A stretch of DNA of 6,619 nt, taken from NCBI GenBank assembly GCA_007133995.1, contig SLLP01000094.1, positions 1 to 6,619 on the forward strand, written 5' to 3'. A model generated the notes under the pieces. The model made no database searches. It was not told the DNA's origin and saw only the letters and a list, made by a program, of their open reading frames with translations. Of this stretch, positions 1 to 6,514 are shown in pieces. This DNA is from Balneolales bacterium. Its GTDB lineage: Bacteria > Bacteroidota > Rhodothermia > Balneolales > Natronogracilivirgulaceae. The first letter of the stretch is position 1, and every line of letters begins with the position of its first letter. Both the position numbers and the translations under genes were made by a program.

Positions 1-618
1 ATTGAAGCTGATGGAGCTTGGCGTAGACAATCCGCTGGCCGTGGCGCCGCCGATCATCGACCCGATGGCCTGGTCAACCGCAGCCTGGTTGGGACGGTCC
101 ACCCTTCGAAAATTATCCTCGGTGGCCAGTCCGGGTATGGATACGTTGATCGCTGCCCGTTCAGCGATGGGCAGGCCCAGCAGGCTGCCGAGTCCGTCGC
201 GGTGGCTTTTGCCCTGGATCAGGCCGCCGGCGTAGAGAATATCCCGGTCGGGTGAGTACATGGCAATCTGCTGAGGGTTGGCGGTGAGCGTAAAGGGCTG
301 TACCTGGCAGGTGTAGGTTACGTTCTCGAGCAGGTCGATCCCGCCCTCACTGTTGACCACTTCCACATCAAGTACCACATCATCCTCGGCCTGAGCCTCA
401 CCGGCCGGTGTGGGCGGCTGGGTTTGTCCCTGAGGAGCGAACTGGCTCCATGAAGGGAGATCCTGCAGATAATTCGATACATCTTCAGTGTCCGGCTGCA
501 CTATGGAAGATCCGTTGTCGGAGCAGGAGCCCAGAAGTATAAGCACCAGGCTTGCCGACAGCAGGATGACTCCTTTCAATCTGATTTTAATGGAAGGTAC
601 ATGTTTACATTTATTCAT
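1..618 (-). CDS. Cytolysin-like (thiol-activated/CDC family) lipoprotein, N-terminal 206 residues, cut by the window edge
   Basis: The minus strand is open from an ATG at 618-616 to the left edge. The protein opens with a basic stretch, a hydrophobic segment (about residues 16-30) and a lipobox LGSC with Cys32, so it should be exported and lipidated. Residues 33-80 are a polar, Pro/Gln/Asp-rich linker. From about residue 83 it resembles cholesterol-dependent cytolysins. The segment 'RDILYAGGLIQG' (125-136) lines up with the cytolysin 'NRTYPGAIQLA' strand; 'PIAERAAINVSIPGL' (150-164) with 'VAKRKPLNISIDLPGM'; and 'VDRPNQAAVDQAIGSMI' (173-189) with the 'VDNPTFSNVSGAIDNLV' helix. These alignments were made by eye from remembered family sequences. 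The membrane-inserting hairpins, undecapeptide and cholesterol-recognition motif would lie in the missing C-terminal part, so lytic activity cannot be judged. Cytolysin homologues in Bacteroidota are commonly lipoproteins with a long linker. No Shine-Dalgarno is visible. The gene is divergent from the sigma factor gene. Family assignment is fairly sure; function is inferred. Confidence 0.82.
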   Translation of the reverse strand, partial: MNKCKHVPSIKIRLKGVILLSASLVLILLGSCSDNGSSIVQPDTEDVSNYLQDLPSWSQFAPQGQTQPPTPAGEAQAEDDVVLDVEVVNSEGGIDLLENVTYTCQVQPFTLTANPQQIAMYSPDRDILYAGGLIQGKSHRDGLGSLLGLPIAERAAINVSIPGLATEDNFRRVDRPNQAAVDQAIGSMIGGATASGLSTPSSISFN

Positions 619-869
619 GGACTTAACAGGTTATTGAAGGTTGGTTTAAAAGCTTCCTGTTACTGTACGCGCATAAAGAAGGACAAACCGGTGAAAATTA
701 TTTCAGCCATCACTTTTAACATGCACACTTTATTCAATTAAGATGCATTTTGACTTCAAATTAGGAAAAATCAGCAACTTATTCCTAAATTGTTTCATGA
801 ATTGGTTATTATAACATATTCTTGTTTGTCTGAATGAAGCACCCTTCCAATTAATTTCTCTGCATAAAT
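619..869. promoter_or_regulatory. Divergent intergenic region between the cytolysin-like gene and the sigma factor gene
   Basis: This 251-bp AT-rich stretch separates two divergent genes and must hold both promoters, but neither is clear. For the sigma factor gene the best candidate is TATTCTTG at 817-824, one base off the Bacteroidota -7 consensus TAnnTTTG, with a TTG at 790-792. The 24-bp spacer is slightly long, so support is weak. On the minus strand no good -7 match was found; TAATTTTC (around 694-701) is the nearest. No credible gene, terminator or riboswitch was seen. Confidence 0.35.
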
Positions 870-1430
870 ATGGATAAATACAATATCACACTGCTTCTCA
901 ATAATATAAAAGACAATGACGAAAGGGTGATAGATAGAATTTATCCGCTGGTATACGAACATCTTCGAAACGAAGCTCATCTGCAGTTGCGGCGTGAGCG
1001 GGCCGGCCATACGCTGCAGACCACCGCGCTGGTCAATGAAGCTTACCTGAAGCTGGTTGATCAGGAAAATTCAATGTTCCAAAACCGGTCTCACTTTCTG
1101 GCTATTGCAGCCATGGCCATGCGGAGGATATTAATCAGCCACGCCCGGAAGAAAAGTGCAGGGAAGCGGGGTAGAAATGAGCCTGATGTGACGTTTACTG
1201 ACGGTGTAACCCCGTACGATGCCCCCCTTTCGGAGATGATTGACCTGGATGATGCCCTTAATCGGCTGGAAGCAATGGATGAAGGGCAGGCAAAGATTGT
1301 GCAGTACCGGTTTTTTGGAGGAATGAGCTATAAGGAGATAGCTGATGTAATCGGCGGCACTGAGAACACGGTGCGAAACGACTGGCGTGTGGCGCGTGCC
1401 TGGCTGAAAAGGGAACTTGGCAGCATGTGA
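870..1430 (+). CDS. ECF-type RNA polymerase sigma factor (Sigma70_ECF / TIGR02999-like)
   Basis: A complete 186-residue extracytoplasmic-function sigma factor. Region sigma-2 covers roughly residues 18-95 and carries the signature 'TLQTTALVNEAYLKL' (48-62) and the segment 'SHFLAIAAMAMRRILISHAR' (74-93), both typical of the PF07638/TIGR02999 group. Region sigma-4 covers about 125-183, with the helix-turn-helix 'MSYKEIADVIGGTENTVRND' (152-171) that would contact the -35 element. Length matches the family. It has no signal peptide or membrane segment and acts in the cytoplasm with core RNA polymerase. The start is an ATG at 870 with no Shine-Dalgarno, as is usual in Bacteroidota. The next gene downstream, 213 bp away, is a membrane Ser/Thr kinase; this pairing is recurrent for the sigma group, and no anti-sigma factor is visible here. 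The inference is that activity is tuned by the kinase rather than by a bound anti-sigma. Target promoters are unknown. Confidence 0.93.
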   Translation: MDKYNITLLLNNIKDNDERVIDRIYPLVYEHLRNEAHLQLRRERAGHTLQTTALVNEAYLKLVDQENSMFQNRSHFLAIAAMAMRRILISHARKKSAGKRGRNEPDVTFTDGVTPYDAPLSEMIDLDDALNRLEAMDEGQAKIVQYRFFGGMSYKEIADVIGGTENTVRNDWRVARAWLKRELGSM

Positions 1431-1485
1431 ATCGGATAAATGACCTGTGAAATGGGTGCATTCTTTACTATCGCAAAGATGATAA

Positions 1486-1530
1486 GACAGAAGAAACAAA
1501 AAGCAACCTTGTGATTTTGCGGTTTCTGTC
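1486..1530 (+). repeat. Imperfect inverted repeat between the sigma factor and kinase genes
   Basis: GACAGA (1486-1491) pairs with TCTGTC (1525-1530). After a 3-nt bulge, AAC (1495-1497) pairs with GTT (1522-1524), and an inner GCAA (1503-1506) pairs with TTGC (1517-1520). RNA from here could fold into a bulged hairpin. There is no U-tract after it, so it is not a standard intrinsic terminator. It could be an attenuator or mRNA-processing element limiting read-through into the kinase gene, or chance. The rest of the 1431-1643 gap shows no convincing promoter. Confidence 0.28.
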
Positions 1531-1643
1531 AGGGATGTTGAAAAGTTTCTTTACCGCTTCTATCCTTTTTTTGCGCGTAACAGGTATAGCGAAATGCATT
1601 TACACAATTATGTTCTCCTGCATAACTTATAAACCTGAAATTC

Positions 1644-4121
1644 ATGAACGCTGCTCAATGGAAACAAGTTCAAACCCTTTTTAAAGAGTTTGTAGATCTG
1701 GAACCGGAACTGCGAACAGATCGTCTTGAGTCGGTTAAAGCCGAAAATCCCCTCCTCTACGATGAGCTCGTCTCCCTGCTGAAGGCAGATTCGATGGAAA
1801 CATCGCTTCTTGACGGTTTCGCTGTTGAGCAATTAGACCTTTCCGAGCTGGTACCTCTCAGCGGTGTACAGGTTGGCCCTTTTCAGATCGAAAAACAGAT
1901 TGGGTCCGGCGGCATGGGCAATGTGTACCTTGCGAATCGAACAATGGGTGGATTTGAGCAGACTGTGGCGCTTAAACTCATCAAATACGGAATGGGCACG
2001 GAACCGGCCATCAGCCGGTTTATGGCTGAGAGAAGTATACTGGCACGGCTTCAGCATCCAAACATTGCAAGACTTATCGACGGCGGAATTACCGATGAAG
2101 ACCGGCCCTGGTTTGCCATGGAATATGTAGATGGCGAAACCATAGTCTCATACTGCCGCCGCCTGAGTCTGCCGGTTAAAAAGCGCCTGAAGCTTTTTTT
2201 AGACATTACAGAGGCGGTTCAATATGCACATAAAAACCTGGTGATTCACCGTGATCTGAAGCCGGGAAACATCATGGTAACCACCGATGGCGATAAACCC
2301 CGGATCAGACTGCTTGATTTTGGGATTTCCCATATTCTTGAAGATTCGGATACGCAACAGCCGGGCTTGAAAGCGATGACCATCGCTTATGCGTCGCCCG
2401 AACAGCTTAAGGGAGAGTCCACCTCAACAGCGACCGATATCTACAGTTTGGGAGTTGTGCTGTATGAGTTGATCTCAGGCTTCCACCCGAATGCGGAGTA
2501 TAGGCCGGCAGGATGCAGGCCGGAACCGATGCACCGTGAACTAAAAGCGATTTGCGATAAAGCTATGCATCCCGATCAGGCGAAACGATTCGGGAACGCT
2601 TCTGATCTGGGTGACGAAATCAGGGCATGGCTTGAGAACCGCCCCGTGCCATCGTATTCAACCAGGTCTGATTATCGTCTTAATAAGTGGATAAACCGCA
2701 ACCTTGCAGCATCTTTTACCGCAATATTCGCTCTTGTCATTATTGTAATACTTGTGTTTGTCTATACGCAGGAACTTAAACGCGAAACCGAACGCGCCCA
2801 AAATGAAGCGCATCGTGCAACACAGATTGCGTCGGTACTCGGGAGCTCACTTCGCGCGATCGATCCCATGCAGAACCGCGGTGAGGAACTTACCGCCCGC
2901 GGCATGGTGGATATGAGCACCGCCTATATCAACAATCAGCTAAAAGACGATCCGAGAACCCGTGCCGAACTGCTCCTTATAATGGCCAATATTTATGCAA
3001 ACCTGTTTGCCCATAACGTGGCTGATTCCATCTCTCACGTTGCGGAGAAACTGTATTTTGAGACACAGGATACGACCTCCTATGCATTCATCAGTTTGCT
3101 TTCCAGCCGCTCCATTATTCTCGAAAAAGCAGGTAAATATGATGAAGGACTGGCCTTGATGCATCGTGCCCTCGATCTTGCCAACCAGTATCTGGAGCCC
3201 GGCACGCTCGAATTTGCCGTTATTAACCTCGACTACACTTACTATTTGGATGCCAACCGGGAATTCACAAAGGTAGATTCCATACTGACAATGATTCGTC
3301 CGATTTATGAACAGAATCGGGAAGTTGCAGGGGTATCCTATGATGATTTCGTTTTTTTCCTGGGAACCAACTACCGCCGCACAGGAGAATTTGAGAAGGC
3401 TGAAAAGTATTTGTTCGAATCACTCGAACTCAGCCGTGCCCGATATCCTGGCATTCATGAAAATATCGCTGCCAATCTGAATCACATTTCGAGCCTGTAC
3501 CAAAATATGGGTGATTTCGGGAAAGCTCTCCCTTTCGCCATTGAAGCACATGAGATGCGTTTGGAGATTTTCGGTCCAAACCATCTCAATACCATGGCAG
3601 CCCATGCGAATACCGCACGAACATACCTTGGCGCCGGACGGCTTGAAGAGGCGGCTGAAACATACAGAGATGTTCTGGCTTTATTCAAGGAGGAATACGG
3701 GAACGATAATTTCTATATATCAGGACTTTTGGCGAACAAAGGGCAGGTGTATCTGGAAATGGAAGATTATGGACGGGGCGAATCCCTCATGCGTGAAAGT
3801 GTTCAACACAGCGAACGCCTGTTACCAGCCGATCACTTGCGTCTTGCAAGCCCGCTGAGAGGCCTGGCCGATGCCCTGCGCAGACAAAATCGGTTTGTGG
3901 AGGCTCTTGCCTATGCCGAACGGGCTTATGAAATACAATCCTCGCTGCCTGATGACGATATTGCGCTGAATATCACACGCTTCACCCTCGGCATTTGCCT
4001 CTGGAACCTGGATCGCCGTGACGAAGCCGAACTCCATCTGCGCGGGGCACTTGCCAATTTACAGACACGGCCCGATCGGTTTCATGCTCAGATTGACGAG
4101 CTTCAAGCACTTGGATTTTGA
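1644..4121 (+). CDS. Transmembrane Ser/Thr protein kinase with TPR sensor region
   Basis: An 825-residue Hanks-type kinase. Residues 1-65 form the small helical leader ('QWKQVQTLFKEF') common to kinases paired with this sigma group. The catalytic domain (about 79-330) looks intact: glycine loop GSGGMG (87-92), ATP-binding Lys111 in VALK, helix-C Glu129, HRDLKPGN (202-209) with catalytic Asp204, DFG (225-227), ASPE (250-253) and Asp265 in TDIYSLG. One membrane helix spans about 354-374. Residues 375-400 are charged and probably helical. The rest is tetratricopeptide-like, with recognisable repeats near 483-516, 571-602, 610-644, 651-686, 695-728, 735-768 and 775-811. The predicted topology is kinase in the cytoplasm and TPR domain in the periplasm. 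No PASTA domain is present. It lies 213 bp after the sigma factor gene on the same strand, so the two may be co-transcribed or separately promoted. Likely substrates are itself and perhaps the sigma factor; this is inference. No Shine-Dalgarno precedes the ATG. Confidence 0.95.
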   Translation: MNAAQWKQVQTLFKEFVDLEPELRTDRLESVKAENPLLYDELVSLLKADSMETSLLDGFAVEQLDLSELVPLSGVQVGPFQIEKQIGSGGMGNVYLANRTMGGFEQTVALKLIKYGMGTEPAISRFMAERSILARLQHPNIARLIDGGITDEDRPWFAMEYVDGETIVSYCRRLSLPVKKRLKLFLDITEAVQYAHKNLVIHRDLKPGNIMVTTDGDKPRIRLLDFGISHILEDSDTQQPGLKAMTIAYASPEQLKGESTSTATDIYSLGVVLYELISGFHPNAEYRPAGCRPEPMHRELKAICDKAMHPDQAKRFGNASDLGDEIRAWLENRPVPSYSTRSDYRLNKWINRNLAASFTAIFALVIIVILVFVYTQELKRETERAQNEAHRATQIASVLGSSLRAIDPMQNRGEELTARGMVDMSTAYINNQLKDDPRTRAELLLIMANIYANLFAHNVADSISHVAEKLYFETQDTTSYAFISLLSSRSIILEKAGKYDEGLALMHRALDLANQYLEPGTLEFAVINLDYTYYLDANREFTKVDSILTMIRPIYEQNREVAGVSYDDFVFFLGTNYRRTGEFEKAEKYLFESLELSRARYPGIHENIAANLNHISSLYQNMGDFGKALPFAIEAHEMRLEIFGPNHLNTMAAHANTARTYLGAGRLEEAAETYRDVLALFKEEYGNDNFYISGLLANKGQVYLEMEDYGRGESLMRESVQHSERLLPADHLRLASPLRGLADALRRQNRFVEALAYAERAYEIQSSLPDDDIALNITRFTLGICLWNLDRRDEAELHLRGALANLQTRPDRFHAQIDELQALGF

Positions 4122-4316
4122 TGAACAGTTAACATCACCAGGCCGATTTTGGTTGCTTTTAATACCGGACTGGATTAGACTGATATAAGGCAGCAACACT
4201 ATTATTTACATCTAATATGCCAGGCAGTTCCGGGAACAGGGAGTCCATATGCGCCTCCGATGCCACGATATCGACATATCATCCACCCGCCCCTTGTAAC
4301 CATTAATCCTGCAGAG

Positions 4317-5192
4317 ATGATGAAAAGTATGAGGGCAGTTATCATCCATTCCGACCTTTTCGCCACGCCCACTTGCTCCGGCATGTCCCTGGCTGTAACG
4401 ATTTTGGCCATTTTGTTCGCGGCCGGCCCGGCCCAGGCCCGGTTTGCCGGGGACGCGGGCACCGGGGAGGATTCGTATCAGCTTGAGAACGTAGAGCCGG
4501 TGAAGGAATCCGACTCTCTGGGTCTGGTGATGTTCTATGATGGTACCATCGGCGAAGACTGGACTACCAATACCCATTGGCTGGAAAACAACCAGCCGGT
4601 GAGTACCTGGTACGGAGTGACCGTGGAGAATCAGACGGTTAGTGAGCTGCAATTGGGCAATAACAATCTTGCCGGGGCCTTACCCCCGGAAATCGATTTA
4701 TTAAGTCATTTGAAGAGGCTTCACGTACAAGACAATAAACTTCAGGGATCGCTACCATCACAACTCTCCAATGTGACAATGCTTCAAGAATTACGCGTTG
4801 ACGGGAACCCGGATTTGGAGGGTTCTATTCCAATGGAGTTGACAAATCTGGAAAACCTTGAATTATTCTGGTTTGATGGAACCGGATTATGTGAACCCGG
4901 CGATCCGGTTTTCAGGGACTGGCTGGACGGTATCGACGATGTAAGGGGCACTCAACTCTGTGATCCGGCTGATGAAACGCAATTTGCCGGGGGATCGGGC
5001 ACCGGGGAGGATCCGTATCAAATTGAAACCGTAGAGCAGCTGCAGGCTATTGCCGATATGGTTAATCTGGACAAGCATTTTATTCTGATCGCTGATATTG
5101 ACGCCTCGGAAACGGAAAATTGGGATAATGGAAAGGGGTTTAATCCGATTGGGAGTTGGAGTGGCGATCCTGATAACATCAATACCGGTTAA
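4317..5192 (+). CDS. N-terminal fragment: signal peptide, leucine-rich repeat module, start of GLUG-type domain
   Basis: Residues are numbered from the ATG at 4317. An in-frame ATG exists at 4260, but starting there would put 41 residues before the hydrophobic core, so 4317, 4320 or 4329 is preferred. GCAGAG just before 4317 is only a weak ribosome site. The hydrophobic core is about 23-37, with likely cleavage after AQA (39-41). Residues 65-215 are an LRR module: a 'SLGLVMFYDGT' entry, 'THWLENNQPVSTWYGVTVE' before the repeats, then repeats with 'LQLGNNNLAGALPPEI' (111-126), 'LKRLHVQDNKLQGSLPSQL' (132-150) and 'LQELRVDGNPDLEGSIPMEL' (156-175), capped by Cys192 and Cys215. Such modules mediate protein or ligand contact. 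From 222, 'QFAGGSGTGEDPYQIETVEQ' opens the domain that normally leads into GLUG repeats. The reading ends at TAA (5190-5192) inside that domain, so the product is truncated and lacks the sorting signal. Confidence 0.75.
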   Translation: MMKSMRAVIIHSDLFATPTCSGMSLAVTILAILFAAGPAQARFAGDAGTGEDSYQLENVEPVKESDSLGLVMFYDGTIGEDWTTNTHWLENNQPVSTWYGVTVENQTVSELQLGNNNLAGALPPEIDLLSHLKRLHVQDNKLQGSLPSQLSNVTMLQELRVDGNPDLEGSIPMELTNLENLELFWFDGTGLCEPGDPVFRDWLDGIDDVRGTQLCDPADETQFAGGSGTGEDPYQIETVEQLQAIADMVNLDKHFILIADIDASETENWDNGKGFNPIGSWSGDPDNINTG

Positions 5193-5780
5193 TTTTTCTC
5201 GGGGACGCTGGATGGTGACGGTCATATCATTTCAAATTTATATATCAATCGAGCCGATGAAGATAACGTCGGGCTGATCGGTTTCACGGGTGGCGAAAAG
5301 ATGGAGGGAGGGTTTATACGCAATATCGGCCTCGATAATGTTGAAATCACCGGTAATCGCTATGTAGGTGGATTGGTGGGGGAATTTGTTTTCTTTGTTC
5401 CGAGCTATGGTAAATATGGCGAAGCTGCGGTTTGGAACTGCTATACCGATGTTTCGGTATCTGGCGACAGGTTTATTGGAGGATTGACCGGGGGCGCTTC
5501 TACGTTTCGTATAACGCCCATTGAAAGTGATGAATATGATGATGTAATACCGGAATTTGCCGGAATATATGAATCATTTTCAGTCGGACAGGTTGCGGGT
5601 CAGAGCTCCACAGGAGGTTTTATTGGCGGCGGTTATGCCGAGTATACCCAATCAAATTACTGGGATCGTGAATCCAGTGACCAGAACCAGTGGATTGGCA
5701 GGATCCCGATGATACTGTGGACCCGCCCCAGGTGCCGATCGTCCGGATTGATACCACGAGGCGTGTTTTTGGCGAGGTAA
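5193..5780 (+). pseudogene. Middle fragment: GLUG-motif repeats
   Basis: This is the same reading frame as the upstream fragment, open directly after the TAA. An internal ATG at 5301 could restart translation, but nothing suggests it is a natural start, and such a product would lack a signal peptide. Visible repeat cores are 'DNVGLIGFTGG', 'RYVGGLVGEF', 'RFIGGLTGGAS' and 'SSTGGFIGGG', separated by 'NIGLDNVEITG' and 'NCYTDVSVSG' strands. This is the alternating G-hydrophobic-G pattern of GLUG repeats (PF07581), which probably form a repetitive beta-structure outside the cell. 'NYWDRESSDQNQ' (5656-5690) is the usual end of a GLUG array. Beyond it the frame gives non-native sequence up to TAA at 5778-5780, showing that the true frame has been lost. 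Confidence 0.72.
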
Positions 5781-6352
5781 GTACAGACAGCTCCGGTATC
5801 GTGGAAGTGCCCATCCGGAATACGGGTAACAACATACTGAATGTTGAGGTATATCTTTCGGGTCCGGATTCCGGGCTGCTCGCTATAGCCGACGGACTTT
5901 CCACATTTTCATTGGAAGCAGGCAGCAGCCAGACCGTGGCCATCACCTTCCATGCCGAGAAGCCGGACCGGTATGAGGCCGAACTGCACGTCGTTCACGA
6001 TGCCCCGAACCGCAGCGATACGCTGATCATATCGCTTGTGTGGGAAGGCAAATCAGCCACCGACGCCACATCCGAACCCGATCTTCCCAGTGAACTGGCA
6101 CTGCACCAGAATTATCCCAATCCGTTCAATCCGTCCACAGTCATCGCATATCAGATACCGGAAGAGACGCATGTCCGGCTGAATGTCTACGACGTGGCCG
6201 GCCGGCGGGTGAGCGCTCTGGTAGACGAAATGCAGCCCCCGGGTGAGTACCGGGTCAACTGGGATGCCACGGAAATGGCAAGCGGCATCTATATTTACCG
6301 GTTGAGCGCATCCGGCCATACCCTGACCCGGCGCATGACCCTGATCCGTTGA
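5690..6352 (+). CDS. C-terminal fragment: Ig-like (choice-of-anchor D) domain plus T9SS type A sorting domain
   Basis: The frame is open from just after TGA (5678-5680) and can start at a GTG at 5690, giving 220 residues. That start is probably an artefact of the frameshift, as no ribosome site or signal peptide is present. An acidic-proline linker 'DPDDTVDPPQ' (5-14) leads into an Ig-like domain at about 15-120, with 'FGEVSTDSSGIVEVPIRNTG' (27-46) and 'QTVAITFHAEKPDRYEAEL' (81-99), the pattern of choice-of-anchor D / HYDIN-like domains. Residues 135-220 are the type IX sorting domain: 'LALHQNYPNPFNPSTVIAYQ' (136-155), 'LNVYDVAGRRVSALVD' (164-179), 'GEYRVNWDA' (185-193), 'MASGIYIYRLSASG' (196-209), then 'TRRMTLIR' at the end. 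In an intact protein this domain directs passage through the T9SS and is removed or used for surface attachment. No terminator is obvious after the stop. Confidence 0.8.
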   Translation: MDWQDPDDTVDPPQVPIVRIDTTRRVFGEVSTDSSGIVEVPIRNTGNNILNVEVYLSGPDSGLLAIADGLSTFSLEAGSSQTVAITFHAEKPDRYEAELHVVHDAPNRSDTLIISLVWEGKSATDATSEPDLPSELALHQNYPNPFNPSTVIAYQIPEETHVRLNVYDVAGRRVSALVDEMQPPGEYRVNWDATEMASGIYIYRLSASGHTLTRRMTLIR

Positions 6353-6480
6353 GGCCGCCGGGGCGCAAGGGTAAAAAATGACGGTGCATAGTAACCAGTT
6401 ATATTTCTAAAACCTTTTCTTTACACCCTCCACGTTACAGATTTTTTATACCGGTACTGATAGAATTCAACAAAATAAAT

Positions 6481-6497
6481 TTTGCGGAGTTCGCAAA
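6481..6497. promoter_or_regulatory. Operator-like inverted repeat over the toxin promoter
   Basis: TTTGCG (6481-6486) and CGCAAA (6492-6497) are perfect inverted 6-bp arms with a 5-bp centre. They overlap the -33 element and part of the spacer of the promoter before the RelE/HigB-like toxin. Toxin-antitoxin operons are generally repressed by their antitoxin binding such palindromes, so this is the likely autoregulatory site. The antitoxin itself is outside the window. Confidence 0.6.
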
Positions 6498-6510
6498 TAT
6501 GCTAACTTTG
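6481..6510 (+). promoter_or_regulatory. Bacteroidota-type promoter of the toxin gene, predicted almost leaderless
   Basis: TTTG at 6481-6484 serves as the -33 element, and TAACTTTG at 6503-6510 matches the -7 consensus TAnnTTTG exactly. The 18-bp gap lies within the range usual for the housekeeping sigma factor of this phylum. The -7 element ends only 4 bp before the ATG at 6515, so transcription should start at or within a few bases of the start codon. Confidence 0.62.
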
Positions 6511-6514
6511 TCTC

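Larger units (their letters stand above)
4317..6352 (+). pseudogene. Disrupted gene for a modular T9SS-exported surface protein (LRR + GLUG + Ig-like + sorting domain)
   Basis: Three open segments read as one protein of about 680 residues. In order they give a signal peptide, an LRR module, GLUG repeats, a choice-of-anchor-D/Ig-like domain and a T9SS type A sorting domain ending in a basic tail. Two lesions break it. The first is TAA at 5190-5192, after which the same frame resumes with clear GLUG-family sequence ('FFSGTLDGDGHIISNLYI'). The second is a frameshift between 5681 and 5780, most likely near 5690, moving to the -1 frame as if one base were lost. Without both repairs the signal peptide and the sorting domain are on separate polypeptides and T9SS export could not work. 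It could be a decaying paralogue, or two assembly errors. Intact proteins of this layout are known as T9SS cargo in Balneolota/Rhodothermota, with unproven adhesive or surface roles. Confidence 0.8.

Noticed and set aside
2..235. A plus-strand 77-codon reading at the left edge.
   Set aside because: It lies antisense to the well-supported cytolysin-like gene, and its translation has no family resemblance or export signal.
619..869. A small regulatory RNA or riboswitch in the divergent gap.
   Set aside because: No strong stem structures or known aptamer pattern could be seen by eye.
795..1010. A minus-strand reading overlapping the sigma factor start.
   Set aside because: It is antisense to the conserved N-terminus of the sigma factor, with no recognisable features.
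1131..1499. A 122-codon minus-strand reading across the sigma factor 3' end.
   Set aside because: It is a shadow of the sigma-4 coding sequence; the protein is low in plausible structure and has no motif.
4260..4316. An upstream in-frame ATG as the start of the exported protein.
   Set aside because: It would place 41 mostly polar residues before the hydrophobic core, too long for a normal signal peptide; 4317-4329 fits better, though this is not proven.
4212..4652. A 146-codon minus-strand reading opposite the signal-peptide/LRR start.
   Set aside because: The plus-strand frame carries a clear signal peptide and LRR sequence; the antisense frame shows nothing recognisable.
5620..5946. A minus-strand reading across the frameshift region.
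   Set aside because: It is antisense to the linker and Ig-like domain, and its composition is typical of a shadow frame.
6353..6420. A GC-rich stretch after the sorting domain as an intrinsic terminator.
   Set aside because: Only 3-4 bp stems with very small loops can be drawn, and the following tract is A-rich rather than T-rich.
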